Assembly: GCA_036787815.1 (NCBI GenBank)
Contig: DAIQOP010000103.1
Location: 1-12,853, forward strand
DNA: 12,853 nt
DNA from: DATBAK01 sp036787815
GTDB lineage: Bacteria; Actinomycetota; Acidimicrobiia; IMCC26256; PALSA-610
Direction of reading: 5' to 3'
Made by a program: the position numbers and the translations under genes
Shown here: positions 1 through 6,635 of the stretch, piece after piece
How positions within the stretch are numbered: the first letter of the stretch is position 1
Layout: the number at the start of each line of letters is the position of its first letter
Notes under the pieces: model-generated
What the model was told of the DNA's origin: nothing
Seen by the model: only the letters and a program-made list of their open reading frames with translations
Databases searched by the model: none

Positions 1-884
1 ATGTTGGTGAGGCGGAGCACCTCTTCGTCGATCCAGAGCTTCATGAGCCGGTCGCGCATCGCGGGCTCGTGGTCGGCGCGGCGCTGCCAGATGTCGACCG
101 CCTCCGCGATCGCGCCCGAGGCCCGCTTCGGGCCGGCGCTCCCACCGCCACCCCCGCCGATCGTCACCCGCTCGTTCATCAACGTGGTCATCGAGACCCG
201 CCACCCGTCACCGACGTCGCCGATGCGGTCGGAGTCAGGGATGCGCACGTCGGTGAGGTACACCTCGTTGAACTCGGCCTCGCCGGTGATCTGGCGGAGT
301 GGGCGCACCTCGACACCGGGCGTGCGCATGTCGAGCGCGAAGTACGTGAGGCCGCGGTGCTTGGGAACCTCGGGGTCGGTCCGCGCGACGAGCATGCCCC
401 GGTCGCCGAGGTGGGCGAGCGTGTTCCAGACCTTCTGGCCGTTGACGACCCACTCGTCTCCGTCGCGCACCGCTCGCGTCGCCAGCGACGCGAGGTCGGA
501 TCCGGCACCCGGCTCGCTGAAGAGTTGGCACCACACGTCTTCGCCGGTGAACAGCGGTCGCAGGAGGCGCCGGCGGAGCTCCGCGGACCCGTGCGTGACG
601 ATCGTGGGTGCCGCGAGGAACATCCCGAAGAAGCGGCCGCTCGTCGGGGCAGGCGCGCCGGCCGCACGGAGGCGTTGGTCGACCGCGCGCTGCAGTGATC
701 CGGCAAGCCCGAGCCCGCCGTTGCCCTCGGGGAACGACACCCAGGCGAGCCCGCGGTCGTACTGCGCGGCGCGGAACGCGATCGGGTCGGTGGTCGCCGG
801 GTCCATCTCCGCGATCAGGTCGTCGAGGAGCGCGAAGACCCGTTGCTCGTCGGCCGTGTGCGCTCGTGCGTCGGTGGTCGTCAT
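1..884 (-). CDS. Acyl-CoA dehydrogenase, N-terminal part (cut by window edge)
   Basis: Flavoprotein of the acyl-CoA dehydrogenase family, which oxidises an acyl-CoA at the alpha-beta bond using FAD. Read from an ATG at 884-882, the frame stays open for 294 codons to the window edge with no stop. Visible signatures are LFSEPGAGSD (residues 121-130, the family's FAD/substrate loop), WVVNGQKVWNT (145-155), YFALDM (181-186) and FNEVYLTDVRIP (205-216), in the usual order. The C-terminal helical domain, which normally carries the catalytic Glu, lies outside the window, so activity and substrate cannot be judged. A run of six glycines (243-248) follows MNERVTI. No Shine-Dalgarno is visible, but a TACGCT -10-like hexamer lies 7 bases before the ATG, which suggests a leaderless mRNA. 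The gene is divergent from plsY. The family call is firm; the specific substrate is unknown. Confidence 0.93.
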   Translation of the reverse strand, partial: MTTTDARAHTADEQRVFALLDDLIAEMDPATTDPIAFRAAQYDRGLAWVSFPEGNGGLGLAGSLQRAVDQRLRAAGAPAPTSGRFFGMFLAAPTIVTHGSAELRRRLLRPLFTGEDVWCQLFSEPGAGSDLASLATRAVRDGDEWVVNGQKVWNTLAHLGDRGMLVARTDPEVPKHRGLTYFALDMRTPGVEVRPLRQITGEAEFNEVYLTDVRIPDSDRIGDVGDGWRVSMTTLMNERVTIGGGGGGSAGPKRASGAIAEAVDIWQRRADHEPAMRDRLMKLWIDEEVLRLTN

Positions 885-891
885 GTTCGCG

Positions 892-901
892 AGCGTAATC
901 T
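892..901. promoter_or_regulatory. Candidate bidirectional promoter with overlapping -10 elements
   Basis: The 49-base gap between the divergent acyl-CoA dehydrogenase and plsY holds a minus-strand TACGCT (897-892) and a plus-strand TAATCT (896-901) that share the TA at 896-897. Both fit TANNNT. The minus element would start transcription close to the A of the ATG at 884 (leaderless). The plus element leaves a leader of about 25 bases that contains the plsY Shine-Dalgarno at 923-927. An 8-base palindrome (AGGATCCT, 913-920) lies in that leader. No clear -35 hexamer is visible for either direction, so this rests on the -10 matches and geometry only. Confidence 0.35.
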
Positions 902-933
902 TCGGGCGCTCGAGGATCCTTCGGAGGCAGGCG

Positions 934-1539
934 ATGGACGGTGCCGGCGTGGTGACCGCGGCGCTGCTGGGATACCTGCTCGGCTCCTTCCCTTCGGCCG
1001 ATCTCGCGAGCCGCCTCGCCACCCGCGGCCGGGTCGATCTCCGTGCCGCCGGGAGCGGCAATCCCGGCGCGACGAACGCCGCTCAGGTGCTCGGTTCCCG
1101 ATGGGGTGCCGCGGTGCTCGTCGCCGACGTCGCCAAGGGGGTCGTGACGGGATTCGCCGGCCGCGCGCTCGGCGGGGATGTGGGCGCGTACCTCGCCGCC
1201 ACGCTGGTGATCGCCGGCCACATCGTCCCTCCGTGGAACGGCTTCAGAGGTGGGAAGGGTGTCGCGACCTCGGCCGGTGCGTGCCTGGCGGTGTTCCCGC
1301 TCTACTTCCCGGTCTACATCGGGCTGGCCGCGGCCGTCGCGGTCGCGTCGCGGTCGTCGAAGCTGGCCGCCCAGGTGTCGGGTACCGCGTGGATCGCCGC
1401 CGCGGTCGTGTGGTGGGCCGCGGCCCTGCCCAACGGTTGGGGGCCGAGCGCCGGGTTCGGCCTCGTCGCGTTCGTGGCGGCGGCGACGGCGATGATCCTC
1501 GTGAAGTTCGCGCTCACGCCCGCTACGCAGCTCGCGTAG
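934..1539 (+). CDS. plsY: Acyl-phosphate glycerol-3-phosphate acyltransferase PlsY
   Basis: Integral membrane enzyme that transfers an acyl group from acyl-phosphate (made by PlsX) to glycerol-3-phosphate, giving lysophosphatidic acid, the first step of phospholipid synthesis. The protein is 201 residues, the usual PlsY size. The family motifs appear in order: GSFPSA (17-22) after the first membrane helix, GSGNPGATN (40-48, the phosphate-binding loop), DVAKG (65-69), GH (95-96) and FRGGKGVAT (104-112). Several hydrophobic membrane segments are evident. The ATG at 934 is chosen because GGAGG at 923-927 sits 6 bases upstream and the PlsY homology begins right after it; the frame is open further upstream only because it is antisense to the dehydrogenase. 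The stop TAG abuts or overlaps the cydA start, so it probably leads a three-gene transcript. No plsX is in view. Confidence 0.95.
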   Translation: MDGAGVVTAALLGYLLGSFPSADLASRLATRGRVDLRAAGSGNPGATNAAQVLGSRWGAAVLVADVAKGVVTGFAGRALGGDVGAYLAATLVIAGHIVPPWNGFRGGKGVATSAGACLAVFPLYFPVYIGLAAAVAVASRSSKLAAQVSGTAWIAAAVVWWAAALPNGWGPSAGFGLVAFVAAATAMILVKFALTPATQLA

Positions 1540-1559
1540 TGGGTATCACGGTGGGCGTG

Positions 1560-2858
1560 GTGAAGGCACCCGACCTGCTGTACGCGCGCCAACAGATGGC
1601 GCTGTCGCTCGGATGGCACATCGTGATCGCGTGCACCGGGATGGCGTTCCCGTTCCTCGCGCTGTTCGCGGAGTGGCGCGGGCAACGCACGGGCGATCCC
1701 GTGTACACGGCGCTCGCTCGTCACTGGTCGAAGGTGCTCGCGGTGCTCTTCGCGATCGGCGCGGTCTCGGGCACGATCCTGTCGTTCGAGTTCGGCATCC
1801 TCTGGCCCCGGTGGATGGCGGCGTACGGCGACGTCATGGGCCTGCCGTTCGCCATCGAGGGCTTCGCCTTCTTCACCGAGGCGATTTTCGTCGGCATCTA
1901 TCTCTACGGCTGGGATCGACTCCCGCCCCGGGTGCACCTGTGGAGCGGGGTGCCGATCGGGATCGCGGGAGTTGCCTCCGCGTTCTTCGTCGTCGCCGCG
2001 AACGGGTTCATGAACACGCCGACCGGGTTCCGCCTCGTCTCCGGGCGGGTCGTGGCCGTGCACCCGTGGGCTGCGCTCTTCAACACCTCGCTGTGGCCGG
2101 AAGCGACCCACATGATCCTCGCGGCGTTCATCGTCACCGGCTACCTGGTCGCGATGCCCCACGCGCTGGCCCTGCTGCGCGGCTCGCGCGATCGGTACCG
2201 GCGCATCGGGTTCCTGATCCCGTTCGTCGTCGCGAGCGCCGTCGTGCCGCTCCAGATCGTCGCGGGCGATTGGGCCGCGCGGCACGTGGCCGTGCACCAA
2301 CCGGTGAAGCTCGCCGCGATGGAAGGCCTGGCGCGCACCGAACGCGGTGCGCCGATCCACATCGGCGGGGTCTACGTCGACGGTCACGTGCGCTTCGGGA
2401 TCGAGATCCCGAAGGGGTTGTCGTTCCTGGCGTTTCATCACGCCGATGCCGTCGTGACCGGCCTCGAGTCGGTGCCCCCGGCCGATCGCCCGCCCGTCAA
2501 CGTGGTGCGGTTCGCGTTCCAGATCATGGTCGCGATCGGTACCTCGATGCTCGGTCTGGGTCTGTGGCTCCTGCTCGCGTGGCGGCGCCGACGCGATCTG
2601 CCGCGATCGCGTTGGTTCTATCGGTGGGCGCTCGTCGCCGGGCCCGCCGCGGTGGTGGCGCTCGAGGCCGGGTGGGTCACGACCGAGGTCGGGCGTCAGC
2701 CGTGGATCGTCTACGGCGTGATGCGCACACGCGATGCCGTGAGCACCGCGTCGGGATTGCGCTACGGCTACTTCCTGCTGCTCGCGATCTACGCGGCGCT
2801 GACCGCTGCTTCGCTGTACGTGCTCAGGCACCTGGCACCGGAAGCGAACGAGCGATGA
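1560..2858 (+). CDS. cydA: Cytochrome bd ubiquinol/menaquinol oxidase subunit I
   Basis: Quinol-oxidising, haem-carrying subunit of the bd-type terminal oxidase in the cytoplasmic membrane, which reduces oxygen to water. Counting from the GTG at 1560 (432 residues), the expected haem ligands and quinol residues are seen: His20 in LGWHI (His19 of E. coli), Glu100 and Glu107 in IEGFAFFTEA, His184 in EATHMILA (His186), Lys250 and Glu255 in KLAAME (the Q-loop pair), Met323 in FQIMVAIG (Met393) and the hallmark GRQPW at 378-382. The overall length and short Q-loop fit the short-loop class rather than the E. coli long-loop class. The start is uncertain: GTG codons at 1539 (overlapping the plsY stop by one base), 1551, 1557 and 1560 are all in frame. 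I chose 1560 because a GGTGGG lies 4 bases upstream and N-terminal length matches relatives. It overlaps cydB by ATGA. Confidence 0.95.
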   Translation: MKAPDLLYARQQMALSLGWHIVIACTGMAFPFLALFAEWRGQRTGDPVYTALARHWSKVLAVLFAIGAVSGTILSFEFGILWPRWMAAYGDVMGLPFAIEGFAFFTEAIFVGIYLYGWDRLPPRVHLWSGVPIGIAGVASAFFVVAANGFMNTPTGFRLVSGRVVAVHPWAALFNTSLWPEATHMILAAFIVTGYLVAMPHALALLRGSRDRYRRIGFLIPFVVASAVVPLQIVAGDWAARHVAVHQPVKLAAMEGLARTERGAPIHIGGVYVDGHVRFGIEIPKGLSFLAFHHADAVVTGLESVPPADRPPVNVVRFAFQIMVAIGTSMLGLGLWLLLAWRRRRDLPRSRWFYRWALVAGPAAVVALEAGWVTTEVGRQPWIVYGVMRTRDAVSTASGLRYGYFLLLAIYAALTAASLYVLRHLAPEANER

Positions 2859-3868
2859 CGCTCGCGACGGTCGTCGTGATCGCGATGTTCGTCGGTGTCA
2901 CGTTGTACGCGCTGCTCGCCGGTGCCGACTTCGGTGGGGGATTCTGGGATCTTCTCGCCGGCGATGCGGAGCGTGGGGCCGGCCCGCGCGACCTGATCGA
3001 GCATTCGGTCGGACCGGTATGGGAAGCCAACCACGTGTGGTTGATCTTCGTGCTCGTGGTGCTCTGGACCGGGTTTCCGCGCGCGTTCGCGCCGATCATG
3101 TCGACTCTCGCGGTACCGCTCACGCTCGCGGCCGTCGGCATCATCCTGCGGGGCTCGGGCTTCGCGTTTCGCAAGGCGTCGATCACGCTGCCGACGCGAC
3201 GCGTGTTCGGCGTCACGTTCGCTGCGTCATCGGTGCTCACCCCGTTCTTCCTCGGGAGCGTGGTCGGTGGCGTGGCTTCCGGGCGGGTGCCGGCGACCGG
3301 AACCGGATCGCTCGTGAGCAGTTGGGCGAACCCGACCTCGATGCTCGGCGGGGTGCTGGCCGTGGTGGCGTGCGCGTTTCTCGCCGCGGTCTACCTCACG
3401 GCCGACGCCGCGGCGCAGGGCCTCGACGACCTCACCGCGTATTTCCGCTCGCGCGCGATCGCGAGCGGTGTGGCGGCCGGCATCGTCGCGGCGGTCGGGG
3501 TCGCGGTGCTGCACGCCGACGCGTCGCGCCTCTTCGCGCACCTCACCGGGCGGGCACTCCCCCTGATCGTGCTCTCGGGTGTCGCCGGCGTCGTCACGCT
3601 CGTGCTGCTGAAGCGCGGGGGCTACGGCGTGGCCCGGATCACGGCGGCCCTCGCAGTGGTCGCGGTGATCTGGGGCTGGGCCGCGGGCCAGTACCCGTAC
3701 CTGATCAGCGGACGCGTCACGATCGCCCAGGCGCAGGGCGCGCACGCGACGCTGCAGGCACTCCTCGCCACCGTGATCGCCGGTGCCGTGGTGATCGGTC
3801 CGGCGCTCGCCTGGTTGCTGCTGCTCGCGCGCCGCGGCGAGCTCGGCCGCAGCGAATCGGGCACCTGA
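2855..3868 (+). CDS. cydB: Cytochrome bd oxidase subunit II
   Basis: Second subunit of the bd oxidase, required for assembly and haem binding by the CydA/CydB heterodimer. The 337-residue protein is rich in hydrophobic helices. It carries GADFGGGFWDLL (23-34) and GPVWEANHVWLI (53-64), both diagnostic for CydB/CIO subunit II, plus a QYPYLI segment near residue 285 in the last third. The ATG at 2855 overlaps the cydA stop (ATGA), indicating translational coupling. The small subunit cydX and the exporter genes cydDC are not seen downstream; the next gene is convergent and ends 20 bases away. No U-tract terminator is visible in that gap. Confidence 0.95.
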   Translation: MTLATVVVIAMFVGVTLYALLAGADFGGGFWDLLAGDAERGAGPRDLIEHSVGPVWEANHVWLIFVLVVLWTGFPRAFAPIMSTLAVPLTLAAVGIILRGSGFAFRKASITLPTRRVFGVTFAASSVLTPFFLGSVVGGVASGRVPATGTGSLVSSWANPTSMLGGVLAVVACAFLAAVYLTADAAAQGLDDLTAYFRSRAIASGVAAGIVAAVGVAVLHADASRLFAHLTGRALPLIVLSGVAGVVTLVLLKRGGYGVARITAALAVVAVIWGWAAGQYPYLISGRVTIAQAQGAHATLQALLATVIAGAVVIGPALAWLLLLARRGELGRSESGT

Positions 3869-3887
3869 ACGGGGGACCGCTCCCGGA

Positions 3888-5819
3888 TCAGATCTTGTCG
3901 GCGAAGCCGCCGATGTACGCGAGCACCCGGCCGCTGAGGTAGCCGTCCCAGTACGCGGTCAGCGCGTTGAGCTTGTCGCTCGCGGTGCCCTCGCGGTCGA
4001 CACTCGCGACCTCGTTGTCGGCCACCGCGATCGTGGGGTTCACCGACTTCGAGCTGAGGAGGGCGACAGTGCCGGCGAGCTGGTTCTGCGCCAGCTCGAT
4101 CGCCGCGCTGAACGCCTGGTCGTTCGCGATGCCGGTGACGTCGAGCGTCTTCGGGTCGACCTCGCCGAGCGAGTAGTACTTCGCGAGCAGGCCCGCGCTG
4201 CGGTTGTACAGGGAGACCGCACCGCCGATCTCGGCGTAGTCGCTCGAGGCCGCGGTGCCGAAGTAGCGCTGCAACCCGCCCATCACGTTGAGGCCGCTGA
4301 CCGCGAGCGCGTAGTCGCTGTCGTTGTCGGCGAACCGGGCCTTGGCCGCCGCGACGCTGATGTTCGCGTTGTTGGCGGCCGGCTCGATGATGAGCGATTC
4401 GAACGCGTTGAGGTTCGCCTCCGCGGCCCGGCGGAAGAAGTCGGCGATGCCGTTGAGGTCGAGCTTCGCCCCCAGCTTGGCGCCGCCGAGGTCGCGGCCG
4501 ACGTCGAGCACGTCTTTCGACGCCTCGACGAGGGTGCCGGCCAGGTCGTAGTACACGGCGCCGAGCGTGGCCTGCGTGGCCGCCTGCTCTGCGGTCGACG
4601 CGCTCGCGCCGAGGAGGCTCTGCCCCGACAACGAGAAGGAGACCGCGTCGATCGCGTTCCCGTACGCGGCGATGAGCGCGCCGGCATCGCTCACCGTTGC
4701 CGGCGTGAACGTCTTGAGCTCGTCGACGAGCCCGCCCACCTGGCCCGACACCGACTCGCTCGCCTTGATGCGCGACACGAACGCGCGCACCCCCTGCGTG
4801 AGCAGGATCTGCAAGTTCTGGCCCGTGTGCGCGGCGGCGTTGGCGAAGGCCGCCGCCGACACCGCCTTCTGGAAGGCGCCGGCCTGGAGACCCTCGTCAC
4901 TGAGCTTCTTCGCCTGCTGATTGAGCGTGTTGGCCTGGTCGGCGATGCTCTGGAGGTCGCCGCGAATCGTGGGCGTCAGGCTGTTGAACTCGCCGACGGA
5001 GGTCGCGAAGCGCGCGTTCCAGGTCTCGACCTTGGCCTTCAGCTTCTGGTAACTGGCCTCGTCGAGCTTCACGACGGTCGCGGCCTGCGGGCGGGGCAGG
5101 TCTTTGCCGGTGAAGGCCTTGTACGCGTCGTAGATGTTGTCGACCTCGGTGACGGTGACGCCCTTGCGCTGGCCTTCCTGCACCACGTCGACGAGCTTGC
5201 CCGAGGAGTCGGCGCTGTTGCGCTGCCCCGCCGGGATCAACATCTTCGTCTTGTGCGCGAGGAGCACGCCGTCGACCTTGTACGGGATGCCACCGACCGG
5301 CCCGATGGTGCCGTCGGGGTTGATGGTGCCGGTCATCGTGATGTCGGGGAGCAACTTGTCGCCGCGCATGAGCGCCAGGGTCGCGACCGTCATCAGACCG
5401 CCGGCGCTCGGCCCGTCGATCTTGCCGGTGACGTCGAAGTCGACCTCGCGGTCGGTGAGCGGCGCGCCGATGAGGAGCGTCGCGACGGTGACGGCGGACC
5501 AACCCGCGGCCTGCCACTGGTCGCCCGTGCCCGCAACCTCGTCCTCGGTGAACCCGACGCGGAGCTTGTGGTCCGACGACGGGCCGACGCGCACCGTGAC
5601 CGGGTTGGTGCCGCCGACCGACTTCCCGGTCGCGTCCGTGGAGACGAACAGGGGGTTGACGAGCAGGCTCCCGGTGCCGGCCCCGACCGCGGTCGTGGCG
5701 GTGTTGGCCTTCGAGGTGGTGGTCTTGGCTCCCTTGCTCGAACCTCCGCTGCATGCGGTGGCGACCAGCACGAGCGTGACGACCGCAGTGAGAGCCCGGA
5801 GGCTCGATCGGTAGCTCAC
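3888..5819 (-). CDS. Lipoprotein with Lon-type (S16) Ser/Lys protease domain
   Basis: Predicted extracytoplasmic lipoprotein of 643 residues. The N-terminus is a basic segment, a hydrophobic stretch (about 9-21) and a lipobox-like VATAC with Cys23, which appears to be the only Cys in the protein. A Ser/Thr/Ala-rich linker follows. Residues about 70-240 match the Lon proteolytic domain: DGPSAG with candidate nucleophile Ser138, and PVGGIPYK with Lys181. The Ser-to-Lys spacing of 43 equals that of E. coli Lon (Ser679/Lys722), and LIPAGQRN follows as in Lon's LIP segment. There is no AAA+ module and no PDZ domain is recognised. Residues about 245-643 are Ala-rich, mostly helical and of unknown function. 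The GTG at 5819 is chosen because the signal peptide starts there; the longer frame to 6302 is antisense to the sigma gene. Divergent from the ECF sigma gene and convergent with cydB. Substrate unknown. Confidence 0.88.
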   Translation of the reverse strand: MSYRSSLRALTAVVTLVLVATACSGGSSKGAKTTTSKANTATTAVGAGTGSLLVNPLFVSTDATGKSVGGTNPVTVRVGPSSDHKLRVGFTEDEVAGTGDQWQAAGWSAVTVATLLIGAPLTDREVDFDVTGKIDGPSAGGLMTVATLALMRGDKLLPDITMTGTINPDGTIGPVGGIPYKVDGVLLAHKTKMLIPAGQRNSADSSGKLVDVVQEGQRKGVTVTEVDNIYDAYKAFTGKDLPRPQAATVVKLDEASYQKLKAKVETWNARFATSVGEFNSLTPTIRGDLQSIADQANTLNQQAKKLSDEGLQAGAFQKAVSAAAFANAAAHTGQNLQILLTQGVRAFVSRIKASESVSGQVGGLVDELKTFTPATVSDAGALIAAYGNAIDAVSFSLSGQSLLGASASTAEQAATQATLGAVYYDLAGTLVEASKDVLDVGRDLGGAKLGAKLDLNGIADFFRRAAEANLNAFESLIIEPAANNANISVAAAKARFADNDSDYALAVSGLNVMGGLQRYFGTAASSDYAEIGGAVSLYNRSAGLLAKYYSLGEVDPKTLDVTGIANDQAFSAAIELAQNQLAGTVALLSSKSVNPTIAVADNEVASVDREGTASDKLNALTAYWDGYLSGRVLAYIGGFADKI

Positions 5820-6038
5820 GGCAACGACCCCGATTCCACCAGTTGGCTTCTCAAACCGGACACGCGAAGTATCGACCCCGATGGCGCGAAAGCGTAGTGT
5901 CGCACCCCGCCTCGTCCGGAGATCCTTCCGAGAAGTGGGTCCGTCGGAATCTTCTCGCCGCGGGTGATCCAAATCGGTCCGGCGCGGCGAACGGTCTCTG
6001 ATGAGCGCCAGCTCGAAGGTGCCGGCGAGGGGGGGGCG
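5820..6038. promoter_or_regulatory. Divergent intergenic region (lipoprotein / ECF sigma)
   Basis: About 219 bases between two divergent starts; no ORF here looks like a gene. On the minus strand, GATACT (5873-5868) and TACGCT (5896-5891) are -10-like hexamers for the lipoprotein, without good -35 partners. A 7-base inverted repeat, CGAGAAG at 5929-5935 and CTTCTCG at 5951-5957 with a 15-base spacer, lies in the middle and could be an operator or part of the sigma promoter. I cannot assign a specific ECF promoter motif. Confidence 0.4.
6027..6032 (+). promoter_or_regulatory. Shine-Dalgarno that favours the GTG start of the sigma gene
   Basis: GAGGGG, inside a longer run of G, ends 6 bases before the GTG at 6039 but 15 bases before the alternative ATG at 6048. 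The spacing therefore favours the GTG. The two choices differ by only three residues. Confidence 0.5.
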
Positions 6039-6635
6039 GTGCGGACGATGGAAGGCTCGAACCGGGGCGACGAGTGGGAGCGGGGCCTGCGCGAACGGTT
6101 GATCGCCGGAGACGAGTCGGCCGTCGCCGACCTCTACGACCAGTTCAGCTCCTTCGTCTTCGGGCTGGCGCGTCGCGTCACCGGTGACCGCACCGCCGCC
6201 GAAGACGTGACCCAGGACGTGTTCGTCGCGTGCTGGGAGCGGCCCGCGGCGTTCGACCCCGACCGGGGCCGGCTCCGCACCTTCCTCGGCACGCTCGCGC
6301 ATCGCCGCGCGGTCGACTGGGTGAGGCGCGAAGAAGCCCGCCGCCGGCGCGCCGCGCGCGACGCGGCGCTCGTGGTCCGGGTGCCCGACGTCGAGGAGAT
6401 GGTGAGCGCGCTCGCCACGGCCGAACGCGTGCGCGCCGAGGTCGAGCGATTGCCCGTCGAGCAGGCGGAAGCGATCCGGCTCGCGTACTTCGGAGGCAAG
6501 ACGTACCGGCAGGTCGCGGTGGAGCTGGGGGTCCCGGAGGGCACGGCGAAGTCGCGCCTGCGCCTCGGGCTCCGACGGATCGCCGCCGCGCTCGAAGGAA
6601 CGTTCGAGGGAAACGGAGTCGAGCAGTGGACGTGA
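6039..6635 (+). CDS. ECF-type RNA polymerase sigma factor (sigma-70 family)
   Basis: Two-domain alternative sigma factor of 198 residues that directs RNA polymerase to a specific promoter set. Region 2 spans about 28-98: LYDQFSSFVFGLARRV, then the DVTQDVF helix (56-62), the FDPDRGRLRTFL turn and LAHRRAVDWVRREE. Region 4 spans about 136-185: LPVEQAEAIRLAYFGGKTYRQ followed by the helix-turn-helix VPEGTAKSRL. The TLAHRRAVD segment and the partner's type resemble the SigK group of Actinobacteria, but subgroup assignment is tentative. Start GTG 6039 is preferred by Shine-Dalgarno spacing; ATG 6048 is possible. It overlaps the next gene by up to 10 bases, which implies coupled translation of sigma factor and regulator. 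It is divergent from the S16 lipoprotein, and autoregulation is plausible but not shown. Confidence 0.93.
   Translation: MRTMEGSNRGDEWERGLRERLIAGDESAVADLYDQFSSFVFGLARRVTGDRTAAEDVTQDVFVACWERPAAFDPDRGRLRTFLGTLAHRRAVDWVRREEARRRRAARDAALVVRVPDVEEMVSALATAERVRAEVERLPVEQAEAIRLAYFGGKTYRQVAVELGVPEGTAKSRLRLGLRRIAAALEGTFEGNGVEQWT
6615..6618 (+). promoter_or_regulatory. Shine-Dalgarno that favours the upstream GTG start of the anti-sigma gene
   Basis: GGAG lies 7 bases before the GTG at 6626. The alternative starts, GTG 6632 and ATG 6635, would be 13 and 16 bases away. It sits inside the sigma factor coding region. Confidence 0.45.

Noticed and set aside
1..933. Open plus-strand frame extending plsY upstream, and minus-strand frames at 188-706 and 235-1221
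   Set aside because: Their translations are Arg/Ser/Pro-rich with no motifs and lie on or opposite the acyl-CoA dehydrogenase frame, which carries all family signatures.
3869..3887. Possible terminator between convergent cydB and the lipoprotein gene
   Set aside because: Only a 4-5 base stem (CGGG/CCCG) with a loose loop and no T-run on either strand.
4827..5897. Long plus-strand open frame antisense to the lipoprotein
   Set aside because: Composition is typical of a high-GC antisense shadow, and the minus strand has a complete lipoprotein with a Ser/Lys pair at Lon spacing.
5820..6302. N-terminal extension of the lipoprotein to an ATG at 6302
   Set aside because: It would bury the signal peptide and lipobox inside the protein and run antisense through the sigma factor gene.
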